The notes: generated from the sequence alone by a model not told the origin. A DNA stretch of 64,000 nt from Pseudomonas gessardii (GCF_001983165.1 NZ_MNPU01000003.1:1-64000); one strand, 5' to 3'; positions 28,892-37,681 are shown, numbered from the stretch's first letter. Made by a program: numbers and translations.

Positions 28892-29360
28892 GGGTGCGGG
28901 TTCCTCCCTGCTTGCCCGGTGACTCCGCATTTAGCGGAATTCCCGGCCTTCATTGAAAAACTTTCCCTCGCCTGAATAGGTAAGCACTTGCTGGAAGCCT
29001 CACATGGACGTTCGCTTACGGCTGAGCAGGTCGCCGCAGGCTCGATGAAGCCGCAGGGCTGCGGCATTCATCGGTACTGGCGGCGGAATTAATCAAGGCA
29101 CTGGCGATTCTGTGGGGGGCGGTATCGAACCTGACCTTGGTCTTTGCAATGCCGCTGCTTACCTGGGCCTGTTCGTTCCAGTGCTGGTTGGCTGGCTTTG
29201 GTTACGCCAGGCGTTAGTTGCAGGGCGGAGGCAAGGCACGATGGCGGGACATCAAACTTTTAATATTGTTCTGATAATAGAATTAAATACTGTATAAAGA
29301 ATAATGCAGGATAAATTGCCTGCCTAGTCACGCCCTATAAAAACAAAAACGGTAACCAAC
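28892..29360. other. 469-bp interval without a recognisable gene
   Basis: Several short open stretches exist (for example a Leu-rich run near 29105-29215) but none has start, ribosome site and length to support a gene. The sequence is flanked by the IS3 element and a chemoreceptor gene, and is probably a mix of gene remnants and the chemoreceptor promoter; an AT-rich patch at 29255-29350 is the best place for that promoter. Confidence 0.4.
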
Positions 29361-31013
29361 ATGTCATTTCTGAAAGGCTTCTCAATCGGCGCCAAGCTCC
29401 TCGTGCTGCCCGGGTTATTTGTGCTCGCTCTACTGGTTGTCTCGGGTCTGGCCTACCGCGGGCTGGCTAAGCAACAAGCGGTAATCGAGGAAATCGACCA
29501 GTTGCGTTTCCAGCAATATCGGCAAGTGTTAGAAACCTCGGCCGCCTCGCAGGCGGCGATGGTCGGCGCATATGCCACAGGCGCGCGCATCCTTGAATCC
29601 AGTGGGCAAGCTTCCGCGGAAGACCTTGAGTCATATCTTGAAGATATGCAGGCCAGTGTTGACGACATGCGTGCCGGGCTGGACAAGGTGGCTCGTGAAA
29701 CTCGCCTGGGCGAAGAGGAGAGAGCGCTCTATCAAGCGGTGCAGGAGCAGGCCGCAGTGGTCGGCGAGGGGCTTGCCGAATTCAAGCGCACTGCTTTGAG
29801 TGACCAGATACAGGCTGCCTCGCTGCTGGGTCGGGTGCGTGCCGACAACAATGGCCTGCAAGGTCAATTCAACCGGCTGTTGGGCCTACAAGCCGAGCTG
29901 ACCTCTGGCGCCTTCGCTGAGGCGGGCGCAACACAACAGCAGGTCTCACGGATGCTCGTCGCGGTGCTGCTGGGTGGCAGCTTACTGGCTGTGTTAGTCA
30001 GTCTTTTGTTGCGTGCGCAAATCATCCGGCCCATTCGGGAAATCGAGAGGGCTTCGATCGAGTTGCGCGATGGCGACCTGACCCGACGCGTGCGGGTCAT
30101 GGGTCGAGACGAGATTGCCCACACGGCTCAGGCATTCAACGAACTCATTGATAGCTTCCAGCAGGCAATGCGCAAGGTAGCCGGAGTCGCGGCATCGGTC
30201 GGCGCCTCGGCAGAGGAGCTGGTGGGCGCTTCGGCGCGTGTGGCGCAAAGCTCTACGGCGCAGGCCGGTGCGGTGGGCGCGGTGTCGATGACCATCGAGC
30301 AGATGAGCGACGGGATTGCGGCAATCTCCAGTCATGCTGAAAGCCTGCGCAGCTGCGCCGAAGCCAGTTTGCGCGGTGCGCAGGATGGACACTTGGCCTT
30401 GTCGCGACTGCTCGAGAAAATCGACAGCGTGCGCCATGCATTCTCCGCCATCCGTGGCTCGGTGGGCGATTTTGTCGAAAGCACTACTGCGATCACCGCC
30501 AGCATCGGTCAGGTCAAGGACCTTTCCGCGCAGACCAGCATGCTGGCGCTCAATGCGGCGATCGAGGCGGCACGGGCTGGCGAGAGTGGACGCGGCTTCA
30601 GCGTGGTGGCGGACGAAGTGCGTAATCTGGCACAACGCTCTGCGCTGGCAGCCAACTCGATCAACCAGTTGACGGTAAAGCTCGAGAGCCAGTCCGAGGT
30701 GGTCGACGAAGCCCTGCGCGCCGGCACGGTGGCATTGGACGACAGCGGCCGACTGCTGAGTGAGTTGGAAAGTACCCTGCAACAGGCAGCGGAACTGGTC
30801 GGCGACTCCACGCGTGGGGTGGACCGGATTGCCGATGCGGTGAGCGTGCAGAACGAGGGTGGGCGGGGCATCGTTGCCAACGTCGAGCACATCGCACGCA
30901 TGGCCGGCGAGGGCGATGCGATCACTCATCAGGTGTCCGGAGCTGTGGTGTCTTTGCGCGAACTGTCCGATGAGCTGAATGTAGCAGTGGGACGTTTTCG
31001 CTACGAGGCCTGA
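29361..31013 (+). CDS. Methyl-accepting chemotaxis protein
   Basis: 550 residues. TM1 at about 12-32, a periplasmic helical-bundle-like region of about 165 residues, TM2 at about 198-217, a HAMP domain to about 270, and the cytoplasmic signalling hairpin with AQTSMLALNAAIEAARAGESG, the part that contacts CheA/CheW. The periplasmic size fits a four-helix-bundle ligand domain. In a catabolic island it is likely to sense an aromatic acid or pathway substrate, by context only. No strong ribosome site is visible before the ATG. Its 3' end overlaps the converging efflux gene by 13 bp. No CheB/CheR-binding pentapeptide is seen at the C-terminus. Confidence 0.9.
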   Translation: MSFLKGFSIGAKLLVLPGLFVLALLVVSGLAYRGLAKQQAVIEEIDQLRFQQYRQVLETSAASQAAMVGAYATGARILESSGQASAEDLESYLEDMQASVDDMRAGLDKVARETRLGEEERALYQAVQEQAAVVGEGLAEFKRTALSDQIQAASLLGRVRADNNGLQGQFNRLLGLQAELTSGAFAEAGATQQQVSRMLVAVLLGGSLLAVLVSLLLRAQIIRPIREIERASIELRDGDLTRRVRVMGRDEIAHTAQAFNELIDSFQQAMRKVAGVAASVGASAEELVGASARVAQSSTAQAGAVGAVSMTIEQMSDGIAAISSHAESLRSCAEASLRGAQDGHLALSRLLEKIDSVRHAFSAIRGSVGDFVESTTAITASIGQVKDLSAQTSMLALNAAIEAARAGESGRGFSVVADEVRNLAQRSALAANSINQLTVKLESQSEVVDEALRAGTVALDDSGRLLSELESTLQQAAELVGDSTRGVDRIADAVSVQNEGGRGIVANVEHIARMAGEGDAITHQVSGAVVSLRELSDELNVAVGRFRYEA

Positions 31014-32527
31014 TTTGCTTGAGACTTCGGTGTCCTGAATATCAGCAGCAGGGGTATGACTCCAATGGATAACCACATCAGCAGCTTGAAGTCATCCAGG
31101 TAGGCCACCCAGCTGGCCTGCACAGTGATCATGCCATCCAGCGCCGCACGCCCGCCGGCGGTTAATGGATTGAGTTGGTTGTTTACAGGCCAGGCATCGA
31201 ACAGGCGGTTGAACGGCGTAACGTATGCGCCGATTTCGGCATGATTGATCTGAGTGTTTTGAGCCAGCAGCACCGTAACGATCGAGATGCCAACGCTTGA
31301 GCCGACATTGCGTGACAGGTTGTACAGACCAGTGGCTTCGCCACGCAAATGCGGCGCTAGGGTGGTAAAGGCGATGGTGGTCAGTGGGACGAACAACAGA
31401 CCCAGGCTCGCGCCCTGAATAAAGCCGACGTACACGATGGTGTTGATGGACACTGCCGGCGTCCAGCCGGTCATCATGTACATCGACCAGGCGGACAGCA
31501 ACAAACCGCAAAACAGTATCCAGCGAATATCCACTTTGCCGATGATCTTCCCGGCAAGGAACATGCTAAGCATGGTCCCCAGTCCGCGTGGCCCCATGAC
31601 CATGCCGGCGGTGAGCACCGGGTGACCAATCAGGGTTTGCAGGTAGGGTGTCATCAGCGCCAATGACGCTAAATAGGTAATGCCGATGATGAAGATAAAC
31701 ACGACCGCCACCGAGTAATTGCGGTCCTTGAACAGTTTCAGACTGATAAAGGGCTTGTCGTGGGTGAAGGTGTGGACGATGAAAATGTACGAAGCGATGG
31801 CGGCCACCAGCGCCTCCAGGATGATTTCTCCTGAATCGAACCAGCCCAGCTGTTCACCGCGGTCGAGGAACAATTGAATCGACAGGATCGCCACGCTGAG
31901 CGAGCCAAAGCCTAGCCAGTCCAAACGGGCGGTTCTGTCGGCCGGGGTTTCCTGAATGAAGCGCATCATGCCGACAAAGGCCAGCAATCCGATAGGCAAG
32001 TTGATGAAGAACACCCAGCGCCAGCTGAGGTGTTCTGTTAGCCAGCCGCCGATCATCGGACCCAGCACCGGACCAACCATCACCGACACGCCGAACAAGG
32101 CCACTGCCGAGCCACGGTCTTTCTGCGGGTAAATATCCAGCAGAATGCCTTGCGATAACGGCACCAATGCTGCCCCTGCCAGCCCTTGCAGTAAACGGAA
32201 CAGGATGATTTCTTCCAGGGACCGGGCAATGCCACAGAGCACCGACGCCAATACAAAACCGAAGATCGACCACAGCAATACGCGCTTGCGACCGAAGCGT
32301 CGGGCAAGGAATGCCGAGGGCGGCGTCATGATGGCGGTGGCGACGATGTAGGAAGTCAGTACCCAGTTAATCTGGTCGGCACTGGCCGACACACTGCCCT
32401 GCATATAGGGTAGGGCGACGTTGGCGATGGTGGTGTCCAAGGCTTGCATGACCACTGCCAGCACCACACACAGCGTAATCAGTACTCGTAGCGGCGAAGG
32501 TGGCAGCGGCCCAGTTACTTCACTCAT
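31001..32527 (-). CDS. MFS multidrug efflux pump, DHA2 (EmrB-like)
   Basis: 508 residues from the ATG at 32527, which overlaps the stop of the upstream fusion-protein gene. About 14 membrane segments; LDTTIANVALPYMQG in segment 1 and ARRFGRKRVLL in the 2-3 loop are DHA2/EmrB signatures, as is GPVLGPMIGGWL (motif C of drug antiporters). It exports hydrophobic or phenolic compounds with the EmrA-like partner, in many systems through a TolC-type channel, which is not encoded here. The operon is marR, fusion protein, pump. Confidence 0.9.
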   Translation of the reverse strand: MSEVTGPLPPSPLRVLITLCVVLAVVMQALDTTIANVALPYMQGSVSASADQINWVLTSYIVATAIMTPPSAFLARRFGRKRVLLWSIFGFVLASVLCGIARSLEEIILFRLLQGLAGAALVPLSQGILLDIYPQKDRGSAVALFGVSVMVGPVLGPMIGGWLTEHLSWRWVFFINLPIGLLAFVGMMRFIQETPADRTARLDWLGFGSLSVAILSIQLFLDRGEQLGWFDSGEIILEALVAAIASYIFIVHTFTHDKPFISLKLFKDRNYSVAVVFIFIIGITYLASLALMTPYLQTLIGHPVLTAGMVMGPRGLGTMLSMFLAGKIIGKVDIRWILFCGLLLSAWSMYMMTGWTPAVSINTIVYVGFIQGASLGLLFVPLTTIAFTTLAPHLRGEATGLYNLSRNVGSSVGISIVTVLLAQNTQINHAEIGAYVTPFNRLFDAWPVNNQLNPLTAGGRAALDGMITVQASWVAYLDDFKLLMWLSIGVIPLLLIFRTPKSQANQAS

Positions 32528-33701
32528 GATGGCGGGCGAGCAGGTTGGCCAGCGGTTTCGGCAGACCACGGGCGGTTCCGGTATCGATCTCTACCAAGGC
32601 ACTCATGCCGTGGCGCAGCGCGGGTTTGCCTACGGCATCGTCGATACGGATCTTCACCGGAATACGCTGCACAACCTTCACCCAATTGCCCGTGGTGTTC
32701 TGTGCCGGCAGTAGCGAAAAGCTGGAGCTGGAAGCCGGGCTGATGCTTTCCACGGTGCCGTGCCAGGTCACGCCGGGATAAGTGTCTACCTCAATGGTTG
32801 CGTCCTGGCCGACGTGAGCGTTGGTCAGCTCGGTTTCTTTCGGCGAGGCAGCCACCCATAGGTGTTCGCTGGACACCAGGCTAAAGCCTGATTGTGGGGG
32901 TTGCAGGTAGGCGCCCACTTGCAACGAGTCCACGTTGGTCACCACGCCGTCGAACGGGGCGGTCACCACCGAGTTACGCAGGTTGCGTTCGGCTTCATTG
33001 AGCGCTGCTTGTGCTTGTAAGTAGGAGGGATGTTGCTCGAGAGGCCTGTCCAGCCGTCCTCCCAGTTGGGCTAATGCCGCAGCAGCCTGGGACTTGGCTA
33101 CCAAAACCTGCTGGCGGGTATTGTCGAGGTCCTGATGGGCGTCGTCGTAGATTGTCTTGGAGACGGCGGCAACGCTGACAAGTTTTTCCAGCCGTTGGAA
33201 ATTGGTCTGGTAGTAGGGCAGCCTGGCTTCAGCCTGGGCGATTTCGGCCAGTGACTGGTTGTAGCTGGCCTTGAGGTAAAGGATCTGGTTGCGCGCGCCT
33301 TCCAGTTGCGCGCTGGCACTGGCCAAGGCGATTTCAAAGGGTTCTGGCTTCAAGCGAAATAACACTTGGCCCTTGCTCACGACTTGGTTGTCACTGACCT
33401 CAATGGCCGCCACGATCCCGGCCACATCGGTCGAAACGCCCACCCGTTCGGCCTGAACGTAGGCGTTGTCGGTACTGACCACTTGGCCACCCAACACATA
33501 CCAGGCGCCACAGGCCACGACGACAATCGGCGCCAGCAAAAACAGGCCGACGCGCCAGCGTTGCCGTGGAGCGCCGGAGGATTCTGGCCCATGACGATCA
33601 AGGGTGGGAGCTTCAGGCGCCTGCGCTTCAGGTTTCGCCAGTGGGTCGAGTGGACGGGCTTCTGCCTGCACCGCATGACGCTGCAATGTGGACTCAGCCA
33701 T
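32520..33701 (-). CDS. HlyD/EmrA-type membrane fusion protein
   Basis: 393 residues. A long N-terminal cytoplasmic segment, one membrane anchor near residues 50-70 (VGLFLLAPIVVVACGAWYVLGG), then a biotinyl-lipoyl-like domain (STDNAYVQAERVGVSTDV, VVSKGQVLFRL), a coiled-coil hairpin and a beta-barrel domain with APFDGVVTNVDSLQVG. It bridges the EmrB-like pump to the outer membrane. GAGGTGA precedes the ATG. It overlaps both neighbours: the MarR stop is inside its start region and its stop overlaps the pump start, so all three are translationally coupled. Confidence 0.9.
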   Translation of the reverse strand: MAESTLQRHAVQAEARPLDPLAKPEAQAPEAPTLDRHGPESSGAPRQRWRVGLFLLAPIVVVACGAWYVLGGQVVSTDNAYVQAERVGVSTDVAGIVAAIEVSDNQVVSKGQVLFRLKPEPFEIALASASAQLEGARNQILYLKASYNQSLAEIAQAEARLPYYQTNFQRLEKLVSVAAVSKTIYDDAHQDLDNTRQQVLVAKSQAAAALAQLGGRLDRPLEQHPSYLQAQAALNEAERNLRNSVVTAPFDGVVTNVDSLQVGAYLQPPQSGFSLVSSEHLWVAASPKETELTNAHVGQDATIEVDTYPGVTWHGTVESISPASSSSFSLLPAQNTTGNWVKVVQRIPVKIRIDDAVGKPALRHGMSALVEIDTGTARGLPKPLANLLARHHE

Positions 33702-34173
33702 GCGTCACCTCGTCTGCCGCGCAGTTAGTGGGCTCATCCACCGGCTGGCTGCAAGCCGTCAGCAAGTGTTCACGCATGCGTTCGAGGTACTGCAGCAATT
33801 GATCGTGCTCCTGAACGGAAAAGTCGGCCATGGTTTCCACTCGAGTCTGCTCGCCAATGGTGCGCATGAATTGCAGCAGCGGATGGGCATCCGGAGTGAG
33901 AAATAACAGGGAAAAACGGCGATCGGTGGCGTGGTTGCGACGTTCGATCAGACCGCGCTCCTGCATTTTGTCCAGCAAGCGCACCAGCGTGACCGACTCG
34001 ATTTCAAGCAAGTCGGCCAGACCCTTCTGGTGAATGCCTTCATGCGTGGACAGTTTGGCCAGAACTTGCCATTGAGAGCGCGTGAGACCGGCTGCGCGGG
34101 CCCATTGTTCGAAGCGTTTACGCATCAAACGGGCAACGTCATGGAGGACAAAGCCGAGGATGGATTGGGTCAT
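33694..34173 (-). CDS. MarR-family transcriptional regulator of the efflux operon
   Basis: 159 residues from the ATG at 34173 (an upstream TTG at 34179 is possible). The winged helix-turn-helix is about 30-100: LTRSQWQVLAKLSTHEG, GLADLLEIESVTLVRLLDKMQERGLIERR, then the wing with NHATDRRFSLLFLT. It probably represses the emrAB-like genes it overlaps and is released by phenolic ligands. A perfect 14-bp palindrome at 34194-34207, 20 bp upstream of the start, is the likely operator. The divergent Rieske genes begin 309 bp away and have a weaker copy of the same palindrome. Confidence 0.88.
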   Translation of the reverse strand: MTQSILGFVLHDVARLMRKRFEQWARAAGLTRSQWQVLAKLSTHEGIHQKGLADLLEIESVTLVRLLDKMQERGLIERRNHATDRRFSLLFLTPDAHPLLQFMRTIGEQTRVETMADFSVQEHDQLLQYLERMREHLLTACSQPVDEPTNCAADEVTHG

Positions 34174-34193
34174 CGTCAACGCACCTGAAGTGA

Positions 34194-34207
34194 ATGAGCA
34201 TGCTCAT
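34194..34207. promoter_or_regulatory. Perfect 14-bp palindrome, probable MarR operator
   Basis: ATGAGCATGCTCAT, fully self-complementary, between marR (start 34173) and its promoter region. Size and symmetry fit a MarR-dimer site. Confidence 0.6.
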
Positions 34208-34356
34208 GGTGATCAGGCTTATAGGTTTTCTGCTGATCCTTTTCAAGGAAAAATGGGCATTAAAGTTAAGAATGTTCATATTCAGCGATTTATTTGGCTG
34301 ATAATCCGTTTTGTTGAGCAGTGTTCGGAGTATTTCTGGGTTCTAGATAGGTTTTT

Positions 34357-34370
34357 ATGAGTATGAACAT
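34357..34370. promoter_or_regulatory. Weaker copy of the MarR-like palindrome before the Rieske genes
   Basis: ATGAGTATGAACAT, 11 of 14 positions identical to 34194-34207. It lies 112 bp upstream of the first Rieske gene in the same 309-bp divergent gap. It may let the MarR protein also control the oxygenase operon; this is inference from similarity alone. Confidence 0.35.
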
Positions 34371-34482
34371 AAATCATTAAAATGTTTACTTATGGTTGCC
34401 ATCACAGCATTGTGCCGCTACCGTTAGCGTTGATTGCATTGCAAACAAAAGCCCAAAAACACAACAACAATGAGGCAAACCG

Positions 34483-35424
34483 ATGACGACCCCTGGCTGG
34501 TGGGCCATGGCGCTTTCCGAGGCTGTGAATGATCAAAAGCCATTGGCCGTGGCCTTTGGTGGCGAGGAACTGGTCCTGTTCCGCAACGCAGCCGGGCAGG
34601 CTTTTGCTCTGGAAGACCGTTGTCCACATCGGCGGGTGCCGTTGGCTCTGGGACGAGTTGTCGAGTCTGGTTTGCAATGTGGTTACCACGGCTGGACCTT
34701 CGATGGTGCCAGTGGCGGTTGTACAAAAATTCCCAACCTTAATGATGATGAGCGCGTACCGCCACGCTATGCCGTGCGGGCCTTTCAGGTGAGCGAAGCC
34801 AATGGCTTCGTCCATGTGTGGTTGGGTGAGGGCGCATCGCAAGGGGAGCTCCCCAGCAGCGATTACCGGCCAAGCGGTCGCGAATTTACCGGTTCCACCG
34901 TCGTCAACATGAGTCACGACCAGTATCTGGCGGCGATGCTCGACGGCCCGGAATGCTTGCTCGGCTTTACCCATGTGCGCCTCACCGATTTCTTCCTTGG
35001 CGATCTACGCAGAGAGCAGGGCCGCGTGGTTCTGGAGCGCGGTGCGGTATGGTCCACACAATTTCTGCCATCGCAGTTTGTGGTGGACTACCCCTTGATT
35101 GTGCGCACCGCAGTACCCCTGAGCGGCGGCAGTATTCGGGTGGATTTGCTCAACGAAGAAGAAATGCCGCTCGTTACCCTGATGATCGCAACCGGGGCCA
35201 ACCGCCGTGGCACCACCAGCCTGTGCTGGCGAGGATTCGTGACTGAGCACGTGCCGGCCAAGGCACCGTTGCGTTGGCGTATTGCCCGTGCATTCAGCAG
35301 GTCGCCGTTCCGGGTGAACCACTTGATTGACGGCGTAGCCGTCGCGGCCCTGCTGCAAGCCCCATCCCGCGACCTGCGTGCCTTTCGCCGACCGCATCTG
35401 ATTCCCGCAAGCGCGATCGTCTGA
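34483..35424 (+). CDS. Rieske oxygenase subunit A: Rieske cluster intact, mononuclear iron site degenerate
   Basis: 313 residues. The Rieske [2Fe-2S] ligands are complete: C47 and H49 (CPHRR), C66 and H69 (CGYHGW). In the catalytic half the usual D-x2-H-x4-H site of Rieske oxygenases reads G161, H164, D169 (in GFTHVRLTDFF). Only one of the two histidines is kept and the bridging Asp is absent. An Asp near the expected third-ligand position (D282, IDGVAVAALLQ) remains. As it stands this protein could pass electrons but probably cannot bind catalytic iron normally. GAGG lies before the ATG. It is followed 17 bases later by a relative with the opposite defect, suggesting a mixed oxygenase in which this chain is the electron donor. 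No reductase gene is adjacent. Confidence 0.8.
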   Translation: MTTPGWWAMALSEAVNDQKPLAVAFGGEELVLFRNAAGQAFALEDRCPHRRVPLALGRVVESGLQCGYHGWTFDGASGGCTKIPNLNDDERVPPRYAVRAFQVSEANGFVHVWLGEGASQGELPSSDYRPSGREFTGSTVVNMSHDQYLAAMLDGPECLLGFTHVRLTDFFLGDLRREQGRVVLERGAVWSTQFLPSQFVVDYPLIVRTAVPLSGGSIRVDLLNEEEMPLVTLMIATGANRRGTTSLCWRGFVTEHVPAKAPLRWRIARAFSRSPFRVNHLIDGVAVAALLQAPSRDLRAFRRPHLIPASAIV

Positions 35425-35441
35425 GCACAGGAGAACTCACC

Positions 35442-36473
35442 ATGCATTCCGTGCCTTCCTCTACCGATACTCCGTCGCGCAAAGTGCGGGGTGACTGGAC
35501 ACCGATCAACTATGACCTGCGTGACACCTGGTTTCCGGTCTCCCATAGTCGCGACCTCAGTGCCCAGCCAATTCGTCGAATCATTCATGCCCAACCCTAT
35601 TACCTGTGGCGGGAAAACGGGCAGCCGAGAGCAGCTGAATTCCATCCCTATCGTCTGCGTGAAAATACGTGCGTGCTGACGGCATTCACTGGCGGCAGCG
35701 GGTTTTATCCGCTGGTCGAGCGTTACGGCTACATTTGGGTCTGGTACGGCAACCCGGATGCCGCCGATACATTGCTGCTGCCGCATATCCCGTTCCTGCC
35801 GCAAGACGGCAGTCTTCCTGGCTACACCCAGCGCACCGTGCGATTCGATGCGACCTCTGCGCTCTCTGTAGAAAACCTGATTGACCTGACCCACGCCGAT
35901 TTCCTGCATGCCAATACCATCGGCGACGGCATCAGCGAGTCGGACGAGGTCGAGGTGCAATGGACCTCTGAAACGGTGACCCGCACCCGTACAGTCGCAC
36001 AAAAATCAGTGGCGCCGATCATGCGTTGGGTCGGCGGGGTGCGCGCCAAGTACCAGGATTTTCGCGCGGTGCTGCACATCCATTTGCGCAGTAATGTGTG
36101 CATCTCCTACCCGCGATTTCGTCCCGGTTATGACGTTCCTAACTTGCAACCGTTCTTGCCGGTGGGCAAGCATCGCTCGCGCTGTGACGTCACGTTCAAT
36201 ACCACCGCTGCACCGTCACCGTTTCGCTACGTGATGCCGCGCATCAACTACATCATCCAGCCCCAGGACAACTCGGTGGTGCGTCCGCAAAATCAGCGCT
36301 ATTTCGAGACCGATGAGCGACGTGACCTGCATTCGCGTTTCGATACCCCAGGTACTCGTTATCGCTACCAGATGGAACAACTGGTCGAACGCCAGCGCGC
36401 CGGTCAGTTCGCCTACGGCAGCGATGCTGAACCCGGACGCGATATCAGCACGTTGTTGGGCATGAAAGACTGA
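35442..36473 (+). CDS. Rieske-type oxygenase subunit B: mononuclear iron site intact, Rieske ligands lost
   Basis: 343 residues. The catalytic iron motif is complete: D148, H151, H156 (NLIDLTHADFLHANTIG), with D276 in QPQDNSVVRPQNQ as the likely third ligand, as in VanA/dicamba-demethylase-type enzymes. The N-terminal part keeps the fold markers (DTWFPVSHSRDL, PYYLWRENGQ, ERYGYIWVWYG). The segment that should hold C-x-H and C-x2-H, about residues 65-90, is shortened and has one Cys and no such motifs. The reading frame is uninterrupted and the flanking fold is in frame, so a sequencing error is an unlikely cause. AGGAG precedes the ATG. With subunit A it would make a complete electron path. 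Confidence 0.82.
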   Translation: MHSVPSSTDTPSRKVRGDWTPINYDLRDTWFPVSHSRDLSAQPIRRIIHAQPYYLWRENGQPRAAEFHPYRLRENTCVLTAFTGGSGFYPLVERYGYIWVWYGNPDAADTLLLPHIPFLPQDGSLPGYTQRTVRFDATSALSVENLIDLTHADFLHANTIGDGISESDEVEVQWTSETVTRTRTVAQKSVAPIMRWVGGVRAKYQDFRAVLHIHLRSNVCISYPRFRPGYDVPNLQPFLPVGKHRSRCDVTFNTTAAPSPFRYVMPRINYIIQPQDNSVVRPQNQRYFETDERRDLHSRFDTPGTRYRYQMEQLVERQRAGQFAYGSDAEPGRDISTLLGMKD

Positions 36474-36497
36474 CCCCATCACGCAAGGAGTACGGCT

Positions 36498-37277
36498 ATG
36501 GATCTGGGCATTGGCGGGCGCATGGCGGTGGTATGCGCGTCTTCACGAGGGCTTGGCAAAGCCTGTGCGCTGGCATTGGCGCAGGAGGGTTGCGAGATAC
36601 TGATCAACGGCCGCAATGCCGAGACCCTGGCGCAAACCGCGCAGGACATTTTTCTCGGCACTGGCCGGCTGCCCCGCACGGTGGTGGCGGATCTGTCCAC
36701 CTCTGCCGGGCGTGCGACATTGTTGGCCGCGTGCCCGGTAGTCGACATTCTGGTGACCAACAACGGCGGCCCAGAGCCGGGTCGTCTGGAGGATTGGGAT
36801 CACGCGGCCTGGATGGCGGCCATTGAGGCCAACATGCTCTCAGGCATTCTGCTTATCCAGGCTGTGATCGGCGGTATGCGGGCGCGAGGTTTCGGCCGCA
36901 TCGTCAATATCACCTCGGCGATGGTCAAGTCACCGCGTTTGCCGTTGGGTTTGTCCACCGCTGCACGTGCCGGGCTGACCGCTTTTTGCAAAGCTCTGTC
37001 GGTCGAAGTGGCACGGGACAATGTAACGATCAACAATCTGCTGCCGGAGCGCATTGAGACGGACCGTCTGCGCTTTATGACCGAGCAGCTGGCGGGGCTT
37101 CGCCAGCTCAGTTTTGAGCAAGCACGGGTGGAAATGCTCAAGCCGATAGCGGCGCGACGATTTGGCCAGCCGAGCGAATTGGCAGCCGCCTGCGCATTTC
37201 TCTGTTCGGCGCAAGCCGGCTATATCACCGGGCAAAATTTGCAGATCGACGGCGGCAGTTATGCTGGATTGATTTAG
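36498..37277 (+). CDS. SDR-family oxidoreductase without the YxxxK active site
   Basis: 259 residues. The N-terminus has a modified cofactor loop (ASSRGLGKA at 14-22) and the NNGG motif at 88-91. Ser140 is present, but where Y-x-x-x-K is expected the chain reads S153-T-A-A-R157 (GLSTAARAGL). A known SDR subgroup related to 3-oxoacyl reductases shows this substitution, so activity may differ or be lost. AAGGAG precedes the ATG. It follows subunit B by 24 bases and is probably cotranscribed, perhaps oxidising the hydroxylated product. Its end overlaps the converging VOC gene by four bases. Confidence 0.8.
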   Translation: MDLGIGGRMAVVCASSRGLGKACALALAQEGCEILINGRNAETLAQTAQDIFLGTGRLPRTVVADLSTSAGRATLLAACPVVDILVTNNGGPEPGRLEDWDHAAWMAAIEANMLSGILLIQAVIGGMRARGFGRIVNITSAMVKSPRLPLGLSTAARAGLTAFCKALSVEVARDNVTINNLLPERIETDRLRFMTEQLAGLRQLSFEQARVEMLKPIAARRFGQPSELAAACAFLCSAQAGYITGQNLQIDGGSYAGLI

Positions 37278-37681
37278 CTTCCCCGGCGTTCCTTCCAGTC
37301 GGCGGGCAGCACTTCGCTGGCGTCGAAATCCAACTCCACTTCAACCCCATTGGGGTCCTGCATGAACAGCTGCCACGTGCGATCGGCGCCGGGAGCACGG
37401 ATCACCTTGAATCGCACGCCGTGCTCATCCAGGTGCGTCCACATTTTCTGCAAGCCCTGGGCATGAAACGCCATATGGTCGAGCACGCCACGTCGCGGCT
37501 CCGGCATTTGTGATACGCCCACCACATGCAGTACGGGCTGTTGCCGGGCGTACAGCCAGAAGCCGGGAACCGGGAAGGGCGGGCGTGGCCCGTCGACCAG
37601 ACCCAGTACCTCCACGTAGAAATCCCGTGTCGCCTCCAGTTGGTTGGTGACGATGGTGAAGTGGTCCATGCGCAGGATCAT
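37274..37681 (-). CDS. Single-domain VOC-family protein
   Basis: 135 residues with one glyoxalase/dioxygenase-type unit: MDHFTIVTNQLEATRDFYVE at the start with a metal-type His, DHMAFHAQGLQ in the middle and NGVEVELDFD at the end with a Glu, together the usual VOC ligand positions (His, His, Glu). Single-unit VOC proteins include lactoylglutathione lyases, epimerases and small dioxygenases; nothing here picks one. It is the only minus-strand gene inside the oxygenase/CoA run and converges on the SDR. AGGGG lies before the ATG. Confidence 0.75.
   Translation of the reverse strand: MILRMDHFTIVTNQLEATRDFYVEVLGLVDGPRPPFPVPGFWLYARQQPVLHVVGVSQMPEPRRGVLDHMAFHAQGLQKMWTHLDEHGVRFKVIRAPGADRTWQLFMQDPNGVEVELDFDASEVLPADWKERRGS

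Noticed and set aside
29994..31076. Long minus-strand open frame across the chemoreceptor gene
   Set aside because: Antisense to a clear chemoreceptor; composition reflects GC-rich codon bias and it has no recognisable domain.
35600..35720. Frameshift pair as the cause of the missing Rieske ligands in subunit B
   Set aside because: Neither of the other plus-strand frames in this stretch encodes a C-x-H or C-x2-H motif, and the flanking fold markers are in one frame; the segment is genuinely shorter.
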